From contig OZ035961.1 of assembly GCA_964034945.1 (NCBI GenBank), forward strand, positions 42,126,184-42,190,183: a stretch of DNA of 64,000 bases, read 5' to 3'. This document shows, piece after piece, positions 54,747 to 64,000 of this stretch (the stretch's first letter is position 1; each line of letters begins with the position of its first letter). The stretch is from Chrysopilus asiliformis. Its lineage: Eukaryota > Arthropoda > Insecta > Diptera > Rhagionidae. Made by a program: the position numbers and the translations under genes. The notes beneath the pieces are model-generated. The model saw only the letters and a list, made by a program, of their open reading frames with translations. It was not told the DNA's origin and did no database searches.

Positions 54747-55703
54747 AAAAAACAAAAGCAGCATAAAATTAAGTCGTCGTATGCTATTAAAAGCCGTTAG
54801 GAATACCTCCTATAACCGAAAAAAACATTGAAACCCAAAGTGTTCATTTCTGTGAGATTTTATTGCACATGCATATACATATGTATATTAAAGAAATTAG
54901 TCCAAATAATCCCCCTGTTAGGAGAAAAAAGTATTTTTAAATGTATTTTAATCATTTGATTAAAAACTTTAAACATTGACCAGTTTCTAACAAATTAACC
55001 ACATTAAAAGTTTTAAAGTTCAAAGAAATATCCAATTAAAGTGTTACCAGATGGTTGTGTATCTCTTTTAACTACAATCACATGGTACCAAGTAAACGTT
55101 TTGAAAGTGAAATTTCTTCCCTGCGCACTAGGTATTATGAAATATTGTTTAACAGTGGATCTAGAGATGACGCAACCCTCAGTCAATGGAAAGGAGGACA
55201 ACATAAACACAAAAAGTATACTCATAGAATGAACAGAAGTTCACGGTACAAGTTTCGTTCAGTATATCACCCTCAATTTGGCTATTGCGCAATTCCAGAA
55301 ATAATTTTTATCAATTCTTTTTTTGGTATTTGGCAAGGGTAGCGAGAGGGGTTCCTCATTTATGTTAGCCAAAAACTTTCAATAGGGGATTCCACACATG
55401 CTCACATGGCAAACATCAATTTTTACCCTCTTCGCGAAGAAATCCAGCAGGCAATTTCTATTTGCTTGGTAAACTGATGGTTATTCTGTCATATTCTGCT
55501 TCTTGGCTGTTGTTGTTTACAAAATCAAGACAACGGATAAAAAAAGAAAAACAATTTTATATCGAAAATGCCGGGGCACCGGTTCTATAGATTACATTTT
55601 TCATGTATAGAATGAATTAAATTTAGTTCCTTTGCGTGTGTTGATTCTAAACATAGAGTATACAGTGTGAGAGACACAAACACACGGTCAATCCTTGTTT
55701 ATC

Positions 55704-56993
55704 CCCAGCAGGAAAAGAAGCGCTTCAGAAGCCCTTATGAAGCGCTTCTCAGAAGCTCGAAGTGCTTCTTTTCCCATACCCTATTCATGTATTTTTTAAC
55801 ATTGGATGTCATTGCAGGGAAGCGCTTCCCTCAAGCTGCCTTTGAAGCGCTTCTGAAGCGCTCGAATAGCAGCATGTCGGAAGCTCATTGAAATTCTCTC
55901 CGGTTGTACATTCACGGCCAAAATTTTTTGTTTTTAATAAAAAGGTATTTTTACAATTTAAATAAATTCTTTATTTTTAATAAACATATTTTTAACATGT
56001 TAATTAAAACTGTGTGACGCATTTTGCATTTAAATATTTACAAAGACTGTAATTTTATGTAACTTAATCACGTAAAATTACAATCTTTGTGAATATTTAA
56101 AGGAAAAATACGTCACCTAGTTTTACTCTCTCTGTTTTAACATATATGTAACCTTATATGATTTATTTTTTCTGTTCTGAAGCCCAGTACCATTGCGTCT
56201 TTGAAGTCCTCGAATCCAAAATTTTCATACTTAGTGCTTCTGTTGGAAACAAAAAAAATTGTTTAGTGAAGTCTTAAAAAATTAACTTTTTTTCTACTTC
56301 ATAAATTCAGTATTTACAATATTTATTACTTAATAATTCAGTAAAATTTATTACTAACCGTAAACAAATGAAGAAAATAATCTTTTCGAATCAATTGGTA
56401 TTTTTTTCTGCTTTCCGTCCCAATTGATTTCTAGAATTAGATCAACATGAAAAAAATGCATGCATTTGTCCAGAGGATGTTTCCCAATTATTGTTTTTAT
56501 GTATTATATCTGTTAAGTGTTATTTATTATTAGTATAGAGAAATAATCATAGTTATATTTTAAAAATGCTCACCAATTCTGGCTTAGAATAATCATTTAG
56601 TTCTTGCTCAATTTTGTTGAATTGCTCTATCCAGTCAGCAACCAGTCTCTTAAAATGTCTATTAGAAAATCCACAATTGTTTGTAGCCATCTCAGGTAAA
56701 TGGAAATCCAACCTGGTACACCTCTCAACATAAATAAATGTAATATAATTTAAAACATTTGTTTACTTACCACTTAATGTTTCCAAAAGAATTCACTTGC
56801 AGACCTTTACGAATTTTTGCAACAATTGAATATTTTTGACAGTTTGAAATTCAAATAATTACTCGATTACATTTTATGTTTCTATAGAAATTCTATTGGT
56901 AATTGATGTGCTTCCCAACTGCTTCTTTTGGAAGCGAGTAAGAAGCGCTTCGTTCATGCTTCCCCAAGAAGCGCTTCAATTTTTCCTATTGGG
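55704..56993. mobile_element. 1.3-kb element rich in GAAGCGCTTC palindromes
   Basis: Ends CCCAGCAGGAAAAGAAGCGC and, inverted, CCCAATAGGAAAAATTGAAG. Both terminal 250-bp regions contain many AGAAGCGCTTC palindromes (at least six on the left, three on the right), probably binding sites. Inside is an 84-bp hairpin at about 56027-56110. I could not identify a coding frame in the 800-bp middle. I do not recognise the superfamily. Confidence 0.6.
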
Positions 56994-57170
56994 TCGGTTG
57001 GTTGGATGTTAAAATAATGCGCCGCAATTTTCTTAAATGTAATCATATTGATTGCCGGCTTTTCATTTCGGTAACTGGGTGACTTTTAAACATGGAACAC
57101 CAAAAAAAAACAATAATTGTTGAAAATATCTTAAAATAAAATCATAGCTACAAAAAAAGTGTTTGTTACA

Positions 57171-57298
57171 TGCATCCGTATTACGATTGTCGCGTCGTTT
57201 TCGACGATAGTCGTTTTACGTCTAGTTGTTGGTAGAAAAATACGTAAAACGACTCTTGTTGAAACCGACACAACATTCGGAATACGGGTGATGGATTC
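57171..57298. mobile_element. Short inverted-repeat MITE, 128 bp
   Basis: ATCCGTATTACGATTGTCGC and, inverted, CACCCGTATTCCGAATGTTG continue into shared AGTCGTTTTACGT. The arms are about 75% alike and meet almost in the middle. Confidence 0.5.
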
Positions 57299-57301
57299 AT
57301 G

Positions 57302-57728
57302 CAGGGCCGTGCCAAGGCAAAGCGATGCCCGGGGCCAAAGCTGTATTTTGTGCCCCCTTAATGAAAAAAAAGTAAATTGGTAAAACGCATTTTTGCGTAT
57401 GCTTGGAAAATTTGAAAGTCCAATCAGAGATAAGAGGTTTGTTTAAATCTAAAAAGAGAAAAGGTTTGTCTGTTCGTGATTATCGTTAAAAAAGTTCCTC
57501 GGTATGCAAAACAAAAAATTGCGCCGCAGGCAAATTTTTTTTTGAAATTCACATAGCCAGAAATTATTTCTCCGCAAGCGAAAGTGTTAAATGCCAAAGT
57601 CAAATATATCCAATTAAGATATATTTGCTGCCCTCTTATTCCCCGGATGCTGTACTCTAGTTAAGAGCATCCGGGCGTATTTTTGTTGTTCTTTAATTAC
57701 GCCCAGGGCAACAAAATGCAGCCCTAGA
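57302..57728. mobile_element. Possible hAT-like remnant
   Basis: Starts CAGGGCCGTGCCAAGGCAAA, the type of end seen in many animal hAT MITEs, and has an inverted TAGGGCTGCA near 57728. It contains a GGATGC/GCATCC hairpin around 57645-57675. No 8-bp duplication found. Confidence 0.3.
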
Positions 57729-57929
57729 CAAGCATTGCCCCAAACTCATTAAAAAAATCCCACAAACGTCTTAAATAAAGCAAAATGTCTGGGCAAAAGG
57801 GGTGAGAAGACATCCCTATCTTAAATTGTTGTTAGAGAAGCGCATTTCTATAAGATTTGCCCTTTGTGAGATATTCGAATTTGAAGCAGCCAACTTCCAA
57901 ATGTCTCAAAATGTCCCCTACAGTACCTC

Positions 57930-58265
57930 ATCATCATCCCCGGCGCTACAGCTCACGAAGAGCCTGGGCCTCCTCAATTGAGGTTTCATAACAATTTCTC
58001 CCCTGCTTCGCACCTACAGTTTTACATGCATTGCGAACCATGGATGTATTACAACATTTGTAAGGATTTTACGTTGCAACCCATCAACAGCAGAGGCCAT
58101 GATAGCAATCTGGACCGATGGTGTCGTTAACACCAAGCGGCAACTATCACTACTCATTTCGTAAAGGAAGTTGCGTGGACTTAAATCACAGCGTGGGACA
58201 GTCAGGAATTGAACCATCGACTTCCGAACACGGGCCAAGTGCCTTACCACTTGGACTACGCTGGA
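57930..58265 (-). repeat. Full-length tRNA-derived SINE, copy 2
   Basis: Flanked by a perfect 13-bp target duplication CCTACAGTACCTC at 57917-57929 and 58266-58278, so both ends are fixed. The minus strand starts TCCAGCGTAGTCCAAGTGGT with box A-like TAGTCCAAGTGG and box B-like GGTTCAATTCC. It then has a unique body with GTTAACACCAAG-type and TTGTAATACATCCATGG segments, and ends GCCGGGGATGATGATG, a short GAT tail. Length 336 bp. Such duplications are produced by LINE reverse transcription at a nick. At least five other copies or pieces occur in this window. Confidence 0.9.
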
Positions 58266-58544
58266 CCTACAGTACCTCGCCGTCTCAAAAAAAAAGGTGA
58301 GAGCCTTAATATTGAAACTCAAACTCAATGTCCATCCGGCTAGCTTGTTAAAGTAAATTTACCAAATCGTGGAAGACAATTTTAACCATGTGGCGCATTA
58401 CCGGTTTGAATTTGTTGTACTCATCTACAATTTACATCCGACTAGGTGCGATTTTGGCTATCCTTATGATGCCCTCAAAATGCGGCGCCCGGGCTTCCCT
58501 CCCCTCCTCCCTTGCCCCCTCCCCCCGTCTTTGCCCCCACGGGT

Positions 58545-58720
58545 TGGTGCTGCACTCAGTAGATATGGTACAACCAAACTACTGCCAGATTTGGATTCAG
58601 CGTACCCAAATTACCCTCTCATATCGTGTGCATTAGAGTGAGTGTCGGCATGTTTAATCAATTCTGATCGAATAAAGATTTCCATAGACTAGTTAGTCGA
58701 TCGAAAATAAATTACATAAA
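58545..58720 (+). repeat. Dispersed repeat (copy B), uninterrupted
   Basis: Same sequence order as 40878-41310 without the 234-bp insertion: GGTACAACCAAACTACTGCC, ATATCGTGTGCATTAGAGTG, TAGTTAGTCGATCGAAAATA. It serves as the empty-site reference. Confidence 0.7.
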
Positions 58721-59029
58721 ACCACTCCTGGTCTTTTTTACCATTGTATACCTTAAAAGTCGATCAGAGGTGCACTCGATAACTAGAACTTTAAATACAA
58801 ACAATGCTTTATGCCTCTTTTTCAGTCAATATGTGAGAGAGCATTTACTAATTTATCTTCTATGCAATCATTACCCTAGATTTTGCTCATCAGTACTCTA
58901 CACTATCAAAGGAAAAACGTACACAATAACATGGTTTCTCAGTGGTGTTTAGCGAAAATGAGTTGGTGTGGGTATATACAGAATCATTTGTTAAAAAAAA
59001 CTAAAGTAAATACTTTTAACCGCTTTGAA

Positions 59030-59620
59030 TTTGACTTCTGATGAGCATATGATGAGCCTTCGATGAGTGCTCATGTAATGTCGACGAGGCGATGCGTTCG
59101 GCATCGATTCGTAACACACTTCATTTGTTTCCGAAATTCGTTTAATATTACCGTTAACTCTGGAACTGAAATGCTTGAAAACGATTATTTATTTTCATTC
59201 TAAGTTAAAGTGCAATTGAAGACAGAAGGTTCAAATAATATGAGTTCATCATTTTTAGTATGCTTGAGTTCTTCCATTTTAGGTTTCAATTCTGGTGAAT
59301 TCATCAAAATAATGAATTCATCAATTCTGGTATTCGTGAGTTCGTCAATTCTGGTATTCATGAGTTCATCAATACGCTTACTGATGAGGTAGCCAATTCG
59401 GCTACCAATGAGTTCACCCATAAGCATCATCAATACAGCGCCACGATATTCATTGATAGACTCATGCAGAGCTCTTCGAAAGACTCATTGCTACAAATGA
59501 GTATATAAGTGAGCAGTAATGATGAGTATATTTCCCAGGCCTAGAACAAAACTCATCATGAGTATCATCACTTCGCGATGATGAGTTCATCATGAACGAT
59601 CTACTAGGGTAACTCATATC
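59030..59620. repeat. Region of degenerate GATGAGTTCATC repeats
   Basis: GATGAG, GAGTTCATCA and TGAATTCATCA motifs recur in both directions. A unit of about 27 bp (ATTCTGGTATTCATGAGTTC) is repeated three times at 59318-59370. The minus-strand frame that looks like RIDELTNTRIDE is a by-product of this. It may be an element with palindromic ends, but the boundaries are not clear. Confidence 0.55.
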
Positions 59621-60462
59621 AATAGGGTACACAACTTTTGAAATATTCTCCTAACTTCGTTTAAAACAGATTTGCGAGAAAACCTTAAATGGTGCCGGTT
59701 TTTTTCGTGTAAACATAACTATTGAATTGTTTTCCTCTAGAAAAAAATCTTGAATAATTATTATGTGGGTTTAGCGGATTTAAAACTCCTGAAATTAAGT
59801 ATTCAGTAATTCGAATTTCACGGAAACTGCAACAGCCTTTGTTTTTTAGGTTCGACATTTCGCGACCCTACTGTATTTGTATTCCAAATTTTCTATGATT
59901 GCAACAGAAAAAAAAAAACAAAAGCCATGTGATAAAATTAAAGCAACTTTTTTTGGAAATTAGGCGAAAAATGTATGACTTTGAGCTAAATAAAATCACC
60001 CAGAATCTAAAAATAGGGTAATTTCACTTTTATTTTTTGCAATCATTTGATAAAAATTGTATACAAAATTATTGATCATCAACTGTTTTGTTAGTCATTA
60101 TATGAAAGGTAATTAAGCACTTTAGTTAAGGAAGATTAAATGTTAAATTACGTGTGAAGTTGGCCTTTTGATTACGATTTATTTTTATTTTTTGTTGACT
60201 ATTACATAGATGATTATATTCGATTTAATTAATCCTTATTATTATAACTTTTAATTCTTTAATTCAATTTTGATGCCGCGACAATTTTTTTGATTGTCTG
60301 GCAGGAAAACTGCCTAAATTAGGCATAAATGAGTCAAAAGCTATTAAAATTAAATGAAGGGTGAGCAAGCCATGCTATTTTAGTAGTTTTTTCTGAGGGT
60401 ATAGTTTTATGTCTACTGCGTAGTAAATTAAAGAATACCAAAAAGATGAGTTTCATATCTAA

Positions 60463-60713
60463 AGCTCGATCCAGACTACACGATGTACGGGGTACGAGAT
60501 ACGAGGTTTTTATTTTCCTCGTACATGGAACTGCATCCACACTGCACAGGGTTTTGCTCATTCGTGTACGCGGTTACCACGTACGAGGATAATCAAACAG
60601 CTTCTGATTTTACTCACTAGGTGAAACCATGTGCAAATTTCCCATCCAAACACTCGATGTTCGGGGTACGTGCCAACCTCGTACCCCGTACATCGTGTAG
60701 TCTGGATCGAACT
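60463..60713. mobile_element. Harbinger-like MITE with TAA duplication, 251 bp
   Basis: Ends AGCTCGATCCAGACTACACG and, inverted, AGTTCGATCCAGACTACACG, followed by ATGTACGGGGTACGAG on both sides. TAA at 60460-60462 and 60714-60716. Confidence 0.8.
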
Positions 60714-60716
60714 TAA

Positions 60717-61197
60717 GACTGTGTTTAGATTGAGACTTTCCAGGCGCCTGCCTGACCAGTTTGTTAGCGAGAGGCGAAGTATGAAAGGAAAACACGAATG
60801 AGAATTAGAAATTCCATTCCGTTTTCGGGCATATCTGATACCGCCTCTGATTGGCTAATACAATTCTCGTTTGACTATTTTGTTTTCATGTATTCACTTT
60901 CAATTGGTAGTACTTTGGTTAAAAAGAAAGGTTATATTGAATTTTTTGACAATAATAAAGAAATAAGGAAAGAGTTTTTATAATCATGTCGAACTGTGGG
61001 AAAAACAACAAAACACTGGGTTTAATTGAACTCTATCAGCGATTTCCAGAGTCAAAATGAGATTCAAAACTTCCGATTCCGATTCAACTGTTTAATTAAT
61101 TTGACCTTTGCTGATTCTTGCAAAGTCCGAGTCTAAACACTCAGGCACGAAAAGGAGTCGAGGCAGGTGCCTGATAAGTCTCAATCTAAACACAGCC
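60717..61197. mobile_element. Harbinger-like MITE adjoining the previous one, 481 bp
   Basis: Ends GACTGTGTTTAGATTGAGAC and, inverted, GGCTGTGTTTAGATTGAGAC. The left flank is the same TAA that closes 60463-60713; the right flank is TGA, probably a mutated copy. GGCAGGTGCCTG motifs lie just inside the ends. Confidence 0.72.
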
Positions 61198-61815
61198 TGA
61201 AGCTATATGTGATAACTTGTGTTTGCCAAAAGAATTTTTAATACTGGATGACCATTAATTAAAACTTGTTTTCGCTTTCAAAATAAAAACTCATCAAGCT
61301 AGAAGGCCGCGACTACTTTACAACTTGCTTAAAGCTAGCTGTCTTAAGTTATTCGTAAGAATAAAAGACAATAATTGCTTCAAAACTCACCATCATGTCC
61401 AGCTAACATTTCATCGTTGGAATGCAAATAATAGAATTATTAAATAAAAAGGTAAGTTTCAGATGTTTGTGCATGCATTATGGATCGCCATATTCATAAC
61501 AACTCGAGGCCGGGTATATTCTGAATACCCGGTAGTTTTAATATTTCTTCAGTGCGAGGTTAGTCTACTGTGAACGGAGTTTTTAGCATATGTGTGTTGA
61601 TATGATCTTAAAGCAAATTCATGGTTCCTGGGATTCATTTCTTCAATCTGGTCTCCAGCACGACTTAAATTCAATCAAACAAGAACTGGTCGCTCAAATA
61701 CTTCTTGTTTGCTGATCCGATGAATTAGGAGTGGCTTTTTGCTGTATGACAAATACTCCAGGGCAGAGAAACATTTTTTTTAATATCTACTATATATTGT
61801 CTCAAATTTTAATAA

Positions 61816-61880
61816 CATTCGGTAATTCGAACATTCGGTAATTCGAACATTCGGTAATACGAACATTCGGTAATTCGAAT
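61816..61880 (+). repeat. 16-bp tandem repeat, four units
   Basis: CATTCGGTAATTCGAA repeated four times with one substitution (TAATACGAA in the third). Further single GTAATTCGAA motifs follow at about 61922 and 61956. Confidence 0.85.
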
Positions 61881-62835
61881 ACAACGCTGATTTGAACAAC
61901 CATTTTTTATATTGGGTATCTTGTAATTCGAATTGTGGTTGATATATTGTTCTCTGTAATTCGAACTTTTCTTGTCGAGCATGGAAATGGCTTGAATACA
62001 ATAACTAAGACGTTTAGCAGCCACATTTTCGTGGTGGTATGTACTGTCGTAACTGTACAGACAATAACTTTGAAGTCAAAATTTCAAGTTTATTTAAAAA
62101 AAGTTTAATATGTACTATTTATCTGCAGGAACATTGTTACTTAACTTTAACTTGAAAGTATATTTTTTTGACATTAAGACTGTTTTATTAAACAAAAATC
62201 TCCTACTACACAAAATACTACACTTTTGCAAACACCGATTCTACACTGTATAACGCCGAAAGTGTGTATATGAGAGTGTCAGCGATGCCAGCGAAGTAGT
62301 TCGCGTAGTTGAAGTCTGAACTACGCAAGCGCGCTTAGTCCCTGTCGCCCATGACTAGGCGACGTAGTTTCATAGTTTCGCTGAAGTGTGCGGTCAGCAA
62401 TGTAAATGCTAAGGATTTTACTTTCAGCGAGAAACTTAGCTCACGTAGTTGAGCTCGCTTAGCTGAAGTGTGCGACGGAAGTTAATGTGATGGAATTAGT
62501 ATTCAATATCCACACATTTATAAAAGCAAAGACAGGAGCTGAGACACGCACCTAAGAAAATTTTTTATTTCTCGCTAACTCGGAAGTCAGATCAGATCAT
62601 GATCCCGATTAAACTTGTATGAGAATTAATCCGGATATCTGATCAGGTGATTAAAAAAACAGCTGCTATTGAAGTAATTTTTATTATTTGGTTTAATTTT
62701 TATTTTGACATTTTCAAAACTTCTAACTTCCGATCCCTTTTGCCATTATTCAGAATTTTCAACTCTATCACTTCCACAATGTACACACATAAAAAATGAT
62801 CAAAAAAATATAAGCCCTCTTTTGTAATATACAAA

Positions 62836-63051
62836 ATGTTACCGGCCCAGAAACGCCGTAAGCGAAGGACTATCCTGAGCTGTGCTTCGGCATTAAAAGG
62901 TCTTCCCCCAAGCTCTGGCTCGAATTATAAAAAAAATACTACAAAAAACTCTAATTCAAGAAAATCTGTTTTTGTCAGACTGTGTTATTGGCGATACTCC
63001 ATAAAAGATGTAGAATCCCTGGAGGAAACTTATTTTGTGTATGTTTCTTAG
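62836..63051 (+). CDS. Unrecognised small open frame (weak)
   Basis: ATG in a good context (ACAAAATG) opening MLPAQKRRKRRTILSC, then a Ser/Asn/Lys-rich stretch, 71 residues in all. The basic start and somewhat higher GC content (62860-62930) set it apart from the neighbouring DNA, but I recognise no family and it could be a transposon scrap or chance. Confidence 0.15.
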   Translation: MLPAQKRRKRRTILSCASALKGLPPSSGSNYKKNTTKNSNSRKSVFVRLCYWRYSIKDVESLEETYFVYVS

Positions 63052-63778
63052 GTTAGTTATGTTTAATTAATGGTCATTCGTCAATCTACTGGCTTAATTT
63101 AAATTATTTCTTAAGTTATTTATTAAACATCCTAAACAAGTCGAAATTACAAGCAAATTTTCTTGTTGCAAAATTGAGGTCAGCATTAACAAAAAAAATT
63201 TAAAGTTGATTTTTAGGCCAATATATCTCTGGTAGTAAAAAAATTTAAATAGTTTTTCTAAAACAAAATGAAAGAATTGAGTAATTTATACTGGTACTAA
63301 AAAACTTCATTACCATAAATCTGCAAATTTTGCATGTTTAAATGTAAATTTCAAGTGATTCAAACAGAAAATGTTCAGTCATTATATTGCCGGTAATTTT
63401 TGTTTTGATAGATCAATAAGTACAATATTTTGATAGCTACAGAAAATAAAAGAAACCTTACGATTAAGCAAATAAGAAAACAATCATAAATATGGTCAAC
63501 AATTAAGAAAAAGAAACGTTCAAATATACCCATAAGACATTGAGATTAGCCATGATTTATTGCACCTGGCAATAACATATTGATACTAAAAATATAAAAC
63601 TTTAAATAATGAGTGATAAAAATAAAAGTATTTTTATCAAAACTGAGTGAAAAAAAGCGAGTCAAAGACACGCCTAAACTGAACTTACATAATCGAAAAA
63701 CACGTGTTGTTTTCATTTTCTGGATATTTTGGTGTAAACAACGCTGTCTGTGCGATATTGCATTATAGTTATTGCATA

Positions 63779-63799
63779 ATGTCTCAAATTTTGAGACCG
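63779..63799 (+). other. Possible first coding exon of a neighbouring gene (weak)
   Basis: ATG TCT CAA ATT TTG AGA CCG is followed at once by a strong donor GTAAGT (63800). Read through, the frame continues into a basic stretch and then stops, so splicing would be required. The rest of the gene would lie beyond the window. Seven codons plus a donor are thin evidence. Confidence 0.15.
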
Positions 63800-64000
63800 G
63801 TAAGTCAGTTAGCCTTTCATATTGTGGTAAAAGGTTTTCGTAGAAGGATTTCAATTCGGGGCGTTAGACTCTCCTTCTCTCTTCGTAAACGTGTGACGTA
63901 TTTTACTAGCACCTACTAAAAAAAAGCTATTAATTGTCGAACTTCAAGCTAATTAAAAACTTAAGAATGCCTGGGTATCTATTAATTTTAGTACATATAT

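Noticed and set aside
55041..55342. Overlapping frames around 55041-55342
   Set aside because: No family recognised, the frames are short and competing on both strands, and no splice or promoter context supports them.
59200..59433. RIDELTNTRIDE-type repeat protein on the minus strand
   Set aside because: Explained by degenerate GATGAGTTCATC repeats; no other coding signal.

Overview
This looks like about 64 kb of an insect genome, almost certainly a fly (Diptera, probably Brachycera). The DNA is AT-rich, the one clear gene has conventional GT-AG introns, and the window is crowded with small transposable elements. These include mini-me-like repeats with (GTCY)n tracts and mariner-type transposons. 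I see no rRNA, intact tRNA, CRISPR or prokaryotic feature.

The gene is Lk6, the fly orthologue of the MAP-kinase-interacting kinases Mnk1/Mnk2, read on the minus strand from 43218 to 1655. I could join seven coding exons: 43218-43173, 32088-31906, 28475-28234, 26342-26073, 7612-7390, 7298-7085 and 3350-1655. All splice phases agree, and they give a 957-residue protein. It carries a basic N-terminal segment, a complete Mnk-type kinase domain (DFD instead of DFG, two TP sites in the activation loop, the four-cysteine insert), a long Asn/His/Ser/Gly-rich tail and a C-terminal ERK-docking motif. In the family's known role it is activated by ERK and phosphorylates eIF4E.

The introns are mostly transposon-derived. 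Intron 6 (3351-7084) holds an internally deleted DD41D mariner with TA duplications. Intron 4 (18.5 kb) holds a tRNA-derived SINE, several Harbinger-like and hAT-like miniature elements, and a decayed mariner that was itself hit by a 210-bp hAT-like element. Intron 3 holds an element coding for a MADF-like peptide, with a second element nested in it. Intron 1 (11 kb) holds an 810-bp hAT-like element with an 8-bp duplication, a 17-bp minisatellite behind a tRNA-like head, and a TTAA-flanked element containing a TA-flanked one.

Upstream of the first coding exon (43219-64000) I found no convincing gene. This stretch has a long-arm foldback element (51960-53564), a 1.3-kb element full of GAAGCGCTTC palindromes, a full-length SINE with a 13-bp target duplication (57930-58265), a tandem array of about 115 bp, and two Harbinger-like elements that nearly abut. 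For two insertions another repeat copy in the window preserves the empty site, so the duplication can be read directly. The region 1-1654 is probably the Lk6 3' UTR and flank.
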